Positions 20,133-29,967 of a stretch of DNA of 64,000 nucleotides are shown one piece after another. Both the position numbers and the translations under genes were made by a program. Source of the stretch: Phymatolithon calcareum (taxonomy: Eukaryota; Rhodophyta; Florideophyceae; Hapalidiales); contig OZ345364.1 in assembly GCA_977006965.1 (NCBI GenBank), forward strand, positions 2,418,001 to 2,482,000. The letters run 5' to 3'. The notes under the pieces are model-generated. The model saw only the letters and a list, made by a program, of their open reading frames with translations. It made no database searches and was not told the origin of the DNA. Every line of letters begins with the position of its first letter. The stretch's first letter is position 1.

Positions 20133-20720
20133 GCATTAAGCCTGGTAAGGCACAAAAAGCGCCTTGAAGAAACAGAAGAGTACGTTGGAAGAGATGAGGA
20201 CGTAAAGGAAGCAATGAAGGATATTGAATATCTCAAGATGTATGAAGACTTGCGACAAGCCCTTCAGAAAGCCCAGGAGGGATCTGTCACGAAGAAGACG
20301 AGGAGAGAAGAAACAATTAAGGTATGGGAAAAGGAAGAAGAAGGCAGGTCAATGAAGATTCCTATTGAAGGCAAGCTACCAGGGATCCTTTACATAGGAG
20401 AAAGAACAACACGTTTAAGGTGCCTAAGGTTGACATTCAACCGAGCACCCCTTTGGAGGAAATCAGTGTTGGGTGCGTACTGTGGGATTACCGCGGTGGT
20501 CGAACTAGTCGCCTTACAACGTACTCTAGCGTCATCGAAGATGAGTACAGAAATTGAGTTTGAGTGCAAGAGACTTACAGGAGCTCTTGTTGGGAGAGAA
20601 TTACGAATCAAGAACGTTTTGAGCAGCCAGATGACTATAGCGTAGAGATTATGCAAGAGCTGCCCCGTTACTCCAAGGTGAGGCTTTGGGAGCTCTCAAA
20701 AATAAAATCATCAAATATCC
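20133..20720 (+). mobile_element. LINE tail nested inside another LINE, 16-nt target duplication
   Basis: CCAGTAGGCTCTCTTT is repeated at 20117-20132 and 20721-20736, both parts of the host LINE. The inserted 588 bp is in the opposite orientation and carries a decayed C-terminal coding region (20150-20440, Lys/Glu-rich, related to 12217-12787). Its 3' UTR also occurs at 57567-57853 and, diverged, at 25125-25410. Confidence 0.9.
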
Positions 20721-20927
20721 CCAGTAGGCTCTCTTTTTTTGTCTTGGCTCTCACGAGCATTTTGAGCGCTAAAACCATTCTCCTGTCTTCAGCTGCTTGG
20801 ATGCGACAGAGAAGACGAAGTCTTACAGACCGGTTTTTCGCGATTGGTCCAAGGACTTGAGAGAAAAAGGTCCTCTCTACCTCTTCAATAGCTCGCTGGA
20901 TTCTCGGCGTCCAGATGCTAGTATAAT

Positions 20928-20996
20928 GCGATTAGAAAGGTGCCGACTTTCCTCAAGTTGGGACACATGGTACCTTCTCAATAAATCTCCTTAATT
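20928..20996 (+). repeat. 67-bp dispersed repeat, also at 29262-29328
   Basis: Both copies share CTTTCCTCAAGTTGGGACAC and then TTCTCAATAAATCT and AATTACGA. The one at 29262 lies 56 bp after the stop of the membrane-protein gene. It contains AATAAA and may be a gene 3' end or a mobile-element end. Confidence 0.65.
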
Positions 20997-22031
20997 ACGA
21001 ACCGGCGACCTCACCATTCCTGCCTGTATCATACCGAAATATGCGTACTGGTGCGCGGAGGTACCATACACTATATGACGGAGGACGGTGATGATTCTAA
21101 GACAATAATAGTCGGCCACGGGCTTAAAACATATTCCCAAGGTGGTACGTTTGCAGTGCGAAACCCTAAAACGGAGGACAAGTACCACGAATAAATGTAA
21201 CCTGCCCTTGCTTTGAGAAATGATTGCCCGGCCAAGCGGAGAACCTTCGGACAACTTTAGTTGCACTTTTTGCCTTTGAATGGAAGCATCATAGCAATGC
21301 CAGCCGAGGGCGATGAATTGGTGGCTTCTCCTGGAGTCAGGTTGTGCCTGACAGCTTAAATAGCTTAAAGCGGGTAGTAATTTCCAATACAAGCTCGTTG
21401 GCCCAGATGAGAACTATCGTATTGGAGAGATCGTTATTCGGTGCCTGCCTTCATATCACGACGGTGATTAGACTGGCAAGTGAAGAAGTCACTTCATCAG
21501 CATCGGAGTATTGAAAACAAGTGCAAGTTCTTAGTTAGTTTTACAGATGTACGAATCTAGGCAAGCCATCCTAAGTTGCTGCTCATCTAAGGGCAGCTGA
21601 TGTCTAATGTTTGGTCCTGTTGCAGAGCCCCCAGTTTCTGTTGAGTTAGTGGGAGATTTCACTGTATTATGTTTCTGTCAACATCCGCTCCACACTTCGG
21701 ACATCCTGCACTGATGAATGGACGCCTTGTGCTTGGCGCGAAACATGCGTTGAGGCCGCGAATCGGCTGATCAAACGCCCTGCTGGCATTTGCCGTGGAG
21801 CTCGAGATTTTTAGTGACAGAGGAGGTATCTGTGCTGCTCTTCGTGCCAATGAAGCACGTCTTGAGGCTGGTCAAATTCGTTAGTTCTTTTCGCGCTTCA
21901 AGATATTCGTTCTCGAAAGCACATCCGCTGTATCCCACAGCTTCTACATCATTTCACTATACATCTGCGAGTTAACCAGTAAGTGCGTTCTATCCACTTT
22001 TTTGCAAGGGTAATATTATACTATGGCAATT
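20997..22031. other. No recognised gene
   Basis: Frames are short and compositionally random. Nothing on either strand is supported. Confidence 0.4.
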
Positions 22032-22041
22032 TGTGCCCTGA

Positions 22042-22247
22042 AGAAGAAGAAAGGTAGATTTTTATTTAAAAGTTACCAACGCATCTGCTGACGCTTGGGG
22101 CAACTTTCCTAGTGTCAATAAGGGTGGATGTGCTCATGGGAGGCGATATTCCAAATGACCACTTGATGGCAAGCGTTCTATGTCTCCTTGAGTTGAAGAG
22201 AAAGTGCGGGGGTAACGAAAGTTTCTCGTGCGGTATAGGTCGTAATA
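22042..22247 (-). mobile_element. 5'-truncated LINE tail, 206 bp
   Basis: It is flanked by TGTGCCCTGA at 22032-22041 and 22248-22257. The minus-strand frame contains RRHRTLAIKWSFGISPP, the family's C-terminal motif, followed by the 3' UTR shared with 18724-18870. Confidence 0.8.
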
Positions 22248-22693
22248 TGTGCCCTGAGAAAAATTTAAAAAACAGAACTATTTTTTTGCAAACGCACACT
22301 GACGGACCAAGCGAAATTTCGAGCAGGATCTTAGTGCGCGTGCTTCTGGGTTGGATGCGCAGCTGGAGATCTGGAAGAACACCTCCTGTCGGTCAGATTA
22401 GCGCATGATTCCGTGATCATCAGGCTGCAGCGTGCACTCGGCAGGAAGGCATGTATCTCATTCAAACTTATACATATGTGGAAGCAACACAGAGAGACGC
22501 TTACGAATTATGAAGCTCAATTCATTTTTGGGCAAGACAGGTTAGCATACGCTTTCCGGTAGACAATAGGAGAACCCCTCGCATCGTCAATGGCATCCTA
22601 CTTTCCAGAATGAGCCATGGAAGCTTGTTACGTACATAAACATTGCCGATTTGGCATGTGCCGCTCTCGCGAGAGACGCCAAGGGCCTCTGAA

Positions 22694-22720
22694 GCATGAA
22701 TCTGATCATCAGATTCATGC
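22694..22720. repeat. 27-bp hairpin (13-bp perfect arms, 1-nt loop)
   Basis: GCATGAATCTGAT at 22694-22706 is mirrored by ATCAGATTCATGC at 22708-22720. The surroundings (22258-23243) hold no supported gene. Confidence 0.9.
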
Positions 22721-23243
22721 CTTGCAGTCCCTTGACGAAAGCGAGTTCCTCGATATTTGGGCTATTGCATTTGGCCTTCATTTTCGCACTAACGGTATGA
22801 CGATGAATCTATACTGTAACCTGCATTGAATGCTTTGGCCAACGTACTCAATAGAGGCTTACGTTACCCATTTTCAGTTGCAACTCGCAAGACGTGAACA
22901 GCTTGCACGTCAATCAGTTCTTCTCGTCAAACAATGAAGAATTTTTGGGTCTCGGCAGGAACAGGTCTCCAATCTAGGTCTTCTCCAATTTTGACGCTCA
23001 GAATGACAGTAAAAACTGAGGATTTTTCCGTCTCGACCAACCGATCTGCGCGGGCTTGCACACAATGTGTGAAACAAGCCGAAAGTGAGAGCAGTTTATA
23101 TTTTAATGTAGGTAGCAACTGAGGCAGCCTTGAAATAAAAAAAAATAAAAACTGAACCGAATGCTCCCGAAACACTGCTAAAGATTAGAGTACACGCAAA
23201 GGTCCGAGAGATCCGGCAAGAGTATGGACACTCAAGTGCCAAC

Positions 23244-23825
23244 ATGATTCATGCACACACGTTCGCTTCGTTTCTGCTAACTCTTCTGGTCGTTCAAGGT
23301 CAGCTAATCGTCCAGGACCCTGATGAAGTCTTACTGCCTCGAAACTCAACAAGAATCGAAAGCTTTGTATTCTGCCCATGCTCGAAAAGCGAAAGAGGAT
23401 TCACAAACGATTCTACAAAAATCCTCTTGGACGGCTTTGCAAATCTAGTTGCTTCTGTTGAGGAGGAAACAAAACGAAACCTGAGCACCCTGGAGATCGC
23501 TCGAAACCTTGTGTCGAACGCAAGTCTAGAAATGGAGATATGCAGAGTTGTCAATGGATATGAAGCTTGCGTAAATGCGGACTTCGCTCTTCGGATGCAA
23601 TCGAATTTCACTTTCTGTGTATACGACAAGTTGACTCAAAAAAATGTTGTCCCGCGCGGAAGGTTTTTCGCTTCAACAGGGAAATGCAGTGATAGTATTT
23701 TCACAAGGTCAATTGATTCTAAACTTTCTTTTCCGGAAACCAGTGCTGTTAGTAACCCGAAACCGTGCAAGGATGTTAGAGAAACGAGTCAGAGAGTAGC
23801 CCAGCTCTCGAAACTGTTGTGTTAA
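23244..23825 (+). CDS. Putative secreted protein, 193 aa
   Basis: A true ATG begins MIHAHTFASFLLTLLVVQGQ, a clear signal peptide. The mature chain has several Cys residues (for example FCPCS near 43 and CRVVNGYEAC near 99) and N-X-S/T sites, as expected for an exported glycoprotein. No known domain is recognised. It ends KLLC and is followed by an AATAAA-like signal near 23908. The gene appears intact and single-exon. A role at the cell surface or wall is only inference from the export signal. Confidence 0.55.
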   Translation: MIHAHTFASFLLTLLVVQGQLIVQDPDEVLLPRNSTRIESFVFCPCSKSERGFTNDSTKILLDGFANLVASVEEETKRNLSTLEIARNLVSNASLEMEICRVVNGYEACVNADFALRMQSNFTFCVYDKLTQKNVVPRGRFFASTGKCSDSIFTRSIDSKLSFPETSAVSNPKPCKDVRETSQRVAQLSKLLC

Positions 23826-24149
23826 TGTCCATTGCATGTGGTCAATCGAGGCCTCTGTGCTACTTTGAGTCGCGAAATAATTGTGGGTGGGTCTCTCACA
23901 TCCATTAAAAAATAAAAGGGAGGCAAATGACATTACGCTTCAGACTTTCAGCATGTGAACAACATTAAGCTTGCGCTCAATAGAAGGTGTTTTCGTGGAA
24001 CGGGACTGCAATCACTCTGAACAACGTTCGTTTTTTCCAGGGTATTCATTTGGACGGACCTGTTTGGAGAATTTCCTCTGTGGAAAAGAGATTTGATGAT
24101 GATTATAGCCACGGACGTCGACGAATTGGAAAAGCTGCACAAGAGTGCA

Positions 24150-24990
24150 ACTCCAACAAATCCAAATGGGATTGTTCTGGCTTAGAACAGCTATTTAAAA
24201 CGCTAGAAAATCGGCAATTTTCTTAGACTTGCATGCCACATATGATAGAATATTGAAAGACAGACTCATTTCGTTGATTTGGACTACAGTTTGTGGTTTA
24301 TCAAGGTTAAAAACAAATCGTCGTCCAAATCAATGATATCGCACTCGCTGCAATGCATCTGCTTCGTCGCAATTGGGGACAGCAGACAGAGCAATAGAGA
24401 AAATAAACGCGGGCCTACCCTGGGCTTTTTCAATTGTCCTACCCTATTCAGAAAAGCTGGCGGGAAGCATGGCAAAGGCTCCGATGAATAAGGGGTTGAA
24501 GAAATGACTTATATTTAAAATGTTGGCTGGCGACGTGGTTCTTCTCTCTAAAACTGTTGAGACCTACCAGTGATGCAGAACGTTAGTTCCGGGTAGGCGA
24601 AAAAGAGACACGGCAAGGTCTGATGCAGACCTTCCATTGTGACAGAAAAAGATGAACGAATCACGAGAGTGGAAAGCGCTGATTACCTTAACGCAAAATT
24701 TGATGTCATATCACGGATGAAAAAACAATGTCGAGGATCTTCAAGGCTCAAAAACGGCTACGTCTGGAGAATTTTTGAATTGAGTACCAAGCAATATCAG
24801 GTAAAAGTGTAACATGAGAGAACAATGCGCTTTATCTTGGTATACTAAGGTCAGTATCTATTCATTAAGTCTTGGTCCGCTCTTCTTCTTTGAAGGGTTT
24901 AAAGAACGGCCAGAGCACTCCATATAGACAGCGGGAGTCCAAGGCGATTTGTACTCAAAAGTAATACCAAGATTCTATCCTACACAAAGT
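24150..24990 (+). pseudogene. Highly degraded LINE reverse transcriptase
   Basis: Isolated plus-strand motifs survive in order: FLDLHATYDR at about 24214-24243 (first catalytic block), an ADD-like NDIALAA near 24335, a second block LAGDVVLLSKT near 24523, and NALYLGI near 24825. Stops and frameshifts lie between them. Two decayed copies may overlap. Confidence 0.5.
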
Positions 24991-25124
24991 GAAGCGTGCC
25001 TATAGTCACAAAGGTAACATAATGGTTACCTGTTGTGGCTACGTTTGGTGGTAGATGAACTAATTTGATTACGTGTACAGAAATCAGGTTTCATGGCATC
25101 ATGCAAATATTCATAGTCTCTTCA

Positions 25125-25410
25125 GTGAGAGGGGATACGTAAGGATTTATTTGAAAGCTCCCCACGCCTCACTTAGGAGTAACAGGCCTAGCTTTTCGAA
25201 CGGTTTTCTTATGTAGCGTAGTCTGGTCACTCACGCCCTCCTTGATTCATGTTTTCTCTATTGAAAAGTGCACATTTGAGTCGCCATCTTCCACATCAGG
25301 GCTCATCTGTGATGATAATAGAATGCGTTGGAGTGCGACCAGCTCAATTACCGCTGTGATACCAGAGTACTCAACCAGTATTGATTTTCTCCACAATGAC
25401 TCTCTTTAAA
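25125..25410 (-). mobile_element. Diverged LINE 3' end
   Basis: It is collinear with 57567-57853, from the A-rich end (GGATTTATTTGAAAGC) through CTCACTTAGGAGTAAC to TTTTCTCCACA, with many substitutions. It belongs to the same family as the insertion at 20133-20720. Confidence 0.55.
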
Positions 25411-27588
25411 CATTAGCCTCAGGCATCTCAGCCGTGTCGTCCTGTCCCATAAGCAGAGGATTCCTGGTAGTTTGGTCTATTCAATGGGAATCGTCGCTGA
25501 GCTTCCACTTTTTTCCAGCGCCCATACCTCGATTACTTCTTTTCTTCTGTCCTTCTTCCATACTGCTCCCTGTTCCGCTTTTTGTAAGGCTTTTCTCAAG
25601 CTCTAGTGAGAGAAGTTCACAGCTTTGTACTTTAGTGTAGCCCTTGTGGGAATACACAATGCGGTTTTCTCACGTTCTGACATAGCAAAGAAACAAGCAC
25701 AGGACTCGGAACAAGAGCTCGTGACAGGATCGAGTGCTGGCGACCATTGAATCCTTTTAATTTCCACATCGATCAATAGCAAATAGCACATAGGAGAGTG
25801 ATGGTGCTCATTTGACCCTGATTTCATGTCTTCTATGAAATAGACAACAAAAAATTGTGCTTGTAGTCATCTGACTGTTGCACTTCGAGCATCGAAAAGA
25901 TAACGTTCAAAACTGGAGGAGACTATGGTGCTGAAGAGCACTTCATAGGATGACCTTCTATATGTCCGAAGTGCAAATAGATGAGAAGTTCAAGACGATT
26001 TACGCTATTCGGTCGCCTTTATATGGAGCATTCTGCAAAAGTTTGTCCACGCACGTCATCATATCTACTCGAAATCATGGTTTCAGTGCCCGCGGGTCTT
26101 CAGCGCAGATGAAACAGTAGTGGGTCAAACAATAGTGTCAGAATGAATCATCTGGCATCAAATATGTGACATTTTCCTTCACCTCCGTACGCACATATCA
26201 GCCCAACTGCACGTACCTAATAAAAATATTTCGCGTCGACGACCTCGAGCAACAAATGAGCCTTGAACATCTAGATATCTATAGCGCAAAAGGAAACGTG
26301 CGCTATTGAGCACATCTCTGCTTCACAAGTGTTTGTTTGTACGTCACGTGAAACAATGGGATCGAAGACTTCATTTCGTTCATAGATTCCTGTGACAACA
26401 GTCTACTTGCTTCAGAGCATTCCGGCACTCGCGCCTCGCGAAAGATACGCATCGTGGAGCGTATCCTCGATCCTTGAATATTCTGCTGCAGTCGAAGATC
26501 GCAAGGCGTCCGACAAACTGTGCGGAAACGGCTCAAACACAGAGAAGCACTCTCGCTAGCAGGTGGAACGTCGAAGATTGTGCGACGTCCGCGAAAGGAT
26601 ACGTACGCGGACCCTGTATATGACAAGGGGGACAGGAAGGGCATTGACGTCTGGCCCCAGCATCGTCGACGGCGTGTTTTGCATACACACGACTAAGCAA
26701 TGACTGTTTAGTATCCGAGCTTATTGACCTTATATTCTATAGGAGAATTGGAGCACGTAGTCGATAATACCATGGCAGCCATCAATCTTTACGTTGACAT
26801 CAGGACATATAATGTACTGAAGTCAACGTAAAGAACTTGCGTAGGTGCTCTTAACAAAGTATGCCCCACGCGTAGATGCCGTATAAGCTACAAATCTTGA
26901 ATAAAACAGTGGTTAAGCTCTGTTTTATTCAAAGACATCCTGCAACTGAGCCCACAAATGTGTTGGAATCTACAATTTCTGCACCGCTGTCTAAATCTCA
27001 AGTGCAACCAGGCTCCATTTCCAAGCTTCCACTTCGGTCCGAGCCTCCTCAAGTTCATCTGCATCTTGTCTTCGTTCGTTTATTCTTTGTCTTGGTCATG
27101 TATTGTGATCCCTGATCACTTATTGTATTTCCCGGGCATGTCCTCCGATTCCTGATCTCATATTTGTTTCATTTGCATTTCATCTATGTTACTGCGTAAG
27201 AATACGCGGAAGGGTAATCTCGCACATTGCGCCGGCCGCGCTTGTGCTATCGTACTGATGGAAGATCTTATAGATTGCTTTTCACCTATTCAACTCATCA
27301 CCATCTACCTACTTCATCCACCTTTGGCACCGCTTTGAACAAAATGAGTCTGCAAAAGTTGCAAATATCAATCAAAAAAAAGACTAGTTGCTATATAAGA
27401 ATGCTTCTCTCTTTGCAGTGCCGTAGAAATGCCGGAGGAACCCTGGAACAGTGCCAGTTTGTCCGCCGCATTCGGCAGTTAAATGAATGTAGAACACTGT
27501 CTGAGGTACGAACCTGGCCGATGGACTTGGGTCTTTCACACTAACCACTTCGCAGTGTCTAGGGTAGAAAAGCACCAGCACATACTGC
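25411..27588. other. No recognised gene; two hairpins
   Basis: Short frames only. Hairpins occur at 26787-26798/26822-26833 (CTTTACGTTGAC arms, 23-nt loop) and 26897-26909/26920-26932 (TTGAATAAAACAG arms, 10-nt loop). The stretch before 27589 is pyrimidine-rich and could hold an upstream exon of the next gene. Confidence 0.4.
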
Positions 27589-27654
27589 ATGTGCTACTCT
27601 ACATCGTGCTTCTTATCTGCTTTCCATCTTCGCCACCCGATCCGCCGAAGGAGC

Positions 27655-29205
27655 ATGGAGCTTGTCACCGTTTTAACTCCAGGTGCATTTAACGCTGTCA
27701 AATTCATCATTTTGTACCTGTTTGTGGACCATGTTATGGTTTGGGCAAAAGCGAAATTGAAGCGCTCTGTGAACGTGTCAGATCTAATCGATGCAATTCC
27801 CGTGCATATTGATTCCATCAAAGACAATGGTGGACGAACCACGATTTCAGGTATAATCAATAATTTGGTTTGGCTGCTGTATTTATTCCCCGTGCAGCTT
27901 ATTGCAAACACAGGCGGTCATGACTTGCACCGCCAGAAAAGTCGTGTTCTATTGCGAATCATGGGCAGGCTACTCGAGTATATCTTCCCACTATTTCTTT
28001 TCGGGTCTCTATTTGCTCTGGAGTACGGTACAGGAGATAAGTTTCGGTGCAAGCATGATCCTGTTCAATTTCAACCACCTGTGACTTATAATGGAATTTT
28101 TCAAGGATCTTTGGCATGTACTAGGCTGCAAAGCATTGAACAGCAAAAGGGTCCTGCCGTATCTATGCATGTCGAATACGCTCGCTCTTATCTTCACAAC
28201 GGCACTGTATACTGCGGGTGTGCTGAATGGACTGAAAAAGAGTGCATTTCGCAATACAATGCCAGCAGTGTTTCAGGTCAGATGGCAACATGGGAAACAA
28301 CGATCGGCAGTCTGCAGCAGCCGAACAGCATAGACGTACTGGCCTCGAGAGTTCGAAAAATCTTGGAAGTCAGAAGAGAATTTTCGTTCCCTGCCGTCAT
28401 CCCTTGGAAAGCTATCAATAACTCAGGGCAGGAAAAGCTCGATGTTTATTGCTATTATTACAGTGGCAAAACAAGGAACAGTGCAGCGTGTATCCGGAGA
28501 AATGATAAAAATATTGGCAATGTCCAGTCAAGAGACGTTCTCATGATAGCGGAAACGAACAGGTCACTGTCCCTGATCTATACACCGGTGCCAAATGCAA
28601 ACCAAAGTGACATGGCTACTCTCAGCGGCATAATCGACGGACCACGCTATTCACAGGGATATCTTGTTCTAGTCTACCGAACTACATCAGAGAATATCCT
28701 TCGTGTTGGAACCTTCGGCGAATCACTATTTACGGGAATTTTTCAGACACTACTATTCTACAGATTGTGGTCATGGAACGTCAGTCTTGAGAGCAGTATT
28801 GCAGCAGAGTTCTCCCGGGTGATAACAGCTATCACAGGAGTACGCCAACAAGGAACAGGAACACTGCAAACATGCGCTGGGACAGTCCTCACATTGAACA
28901 ACACTGGCATAATCGCAAGCTTCTGTTTGCTCGCTCTACTGACTATGTCTTTTTGCTTATCGATTTCAACAACGCCTGAGAATCTGTGGTCCTTCTTAAG
29001 CAGAGGAAAGGCCCTCGAGTCTGACGAATGGGCTATCAACGCTTTGTTATCGCAGACAATGCTCTTAGGAACTTTATGGCAGGGAGATCCAGTTGAAGCA
29101 GTAACGATTCTAGAAAGGAACGGCAACCAGCTGAACATGAGCATCACAGATCCAGGAAATGCGGGAGTGACCTGCAACCCAGCAGAGATTCCTCGTATTC
29201 CCTAG
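27655..29205 (+). CDS. Multi-pass membrane protein of unknown function, 516 aa
   Basis: The start MELVTVLTPGAF was preferred to the frame's earlier in-frame starts because the N-terminal 22 residues before it are less conserved-looking; this is uncertain. Predicted membrane spans: about 10-30 (VKFIILYLFVDHVMVW), 64-84 (IINNLVWLLYLFPVQLI), 105-125 (YIFPLFLFGSLFALEY) and 414-436 (GIIASFCLLALLTMSF). Between spans three and four lies a ~290-residue loop with about eight Cys and many N-X-S/T sites, likely extracellular. No family is recognised. The intact long frame and lack of repeats favour a host gene. A 67-bp repeat follows its 3' end. Confidence 0.65.
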   Translation: MELVTVLTPGAFNAVKFIILYLFVDHVMVWAKAKLKRSVNVSDLIDAIPVHIDSIKDNGGRTTISGIINNLVWLLYLFPVQLIANTGGHDLHRQKSRVLLRIMGRLLEYIFPLFLFGSLFALEYGTGDKFRCKHDPVQFQPPVTYNGIFQGSLACTRLQSIEQQKGPAVSMHVEYARSYLHNGTVYCGCAEWTEKECISQYNASSVSGQMATWETTIGSLQQPNSIDVLASRVRKILEVRREFSFPAVIPWKAINNSGQEKLDVYCYYYSGKTRNSAACIRRNDKNIGNVQSRDVLMIAETNRSLSLIYTPVPNANQSDMATLSGIIDGPRYSQGYLVLVYRTTSENILRVGTFGESLFTGIFQTLLFYRLWSWNVSLESSIAAEFSRVITAITGVRQQGTGTLQTCAGTVLTLNNTGIIASFCLLALLTMSFCLSISTTPENLWSFLSRGKALESDEWAINALLSQTMLLGTLWQGDPVEAVTILERNGNQLNMSITDPGNAGVTCNPAEIPRIP

Positions 29206-29331
29206 AGACTAGAGAAAAGGGATGCCGATTGTGCACAGGGATGCCAGAAGAATACATGTTATAAGGTGTCAACTTTCCTCAAGTTGGGACACATAGTCAC
29301 ATTCTCAATAAATCTAAATAATTACGAATGT

Positions 29332-29653
29332 TTTTTTTGCAAATGTTTAGTTGTTTATTTGAAAGCCCTCATTAACACTCCTAAGACTGTACGGGAGCAG
29401 CTTTTCGTAGCTTGTTCATTCTAGTATATCGCCTGGTCCCTAATACAGGGACTCGTCGTTTTCCATATTGTCAATTATGGTGACGTTGTGGAGTAGTATG
29501 GAGTCTAATGCCTTTTCCGTTCTTATCATTTCTCCGGAGTCCAGTTCATACTTTGTTAGGTTCATACGTATGGTCTCCAGGTGGCGCTCTGCTGCCGTTC
29601 CGAATGTATTCGATATTAGCGTCGTGCTCACTTGAGGGAAACTTTCGCATAAA
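29332..29653 (-). mobile_element. 5'-truncated LINE tail, 322 bp
   Basis: TACGAATGT stands at 29323-29331 and 29654-29662. The plus-strand left end is TTTTTTTGC, then the UTR shared with 2381-2551 and 17043-17239. The minus-strand coding remnant reads MSTTLISNTFGTAAERHLET, equivalent to 2255-2320. Confidence 0.85.
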
Positions 29654-29967
29654 TACGAATGTGCGCAAGGAACTAGTCGTCATATTCGTTCTGAAGTAGA
29701 TCTCTGCGGGGGACTATCCCCTGATCGACAATCCCCTGCAAAGATAGACAAAATTGCTTCATTTGTTTTCTCCTCTGTCGCAGTACTTGAAACGTACAGT
29801 GGACTCTGAGGTACATCGCAAGAGTTATCACGGAGCTCTCTAATAATCATCCGTTATTGAAAGGTCATGCGGCACGGCTCGCGCAGAAATGCGTTTGGAA
29901 GCTATTGGCGCAAACTTAAGACGGGGTTCATCGGATTGTCGATTTATCTTCAAATGAACTAATAACT

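Larger units (their letters stand above)
19418..20913 (-). mobile_element. 5'-truncated LINE with 14-nt target duplication and a nested insertion
   Basis: GATGCTAGTATAAT lies at 19404-19417 and 20914-20927. The minus-strand tail (TTTTTTTT at the plus-strand left end, then the ACGCTCTCAG UTR) matches that at 29968. Coding parts lie at 19653-20116 and 20737-20913 and are interrupted by the element at 20133-20720. Confidence 0.9.
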
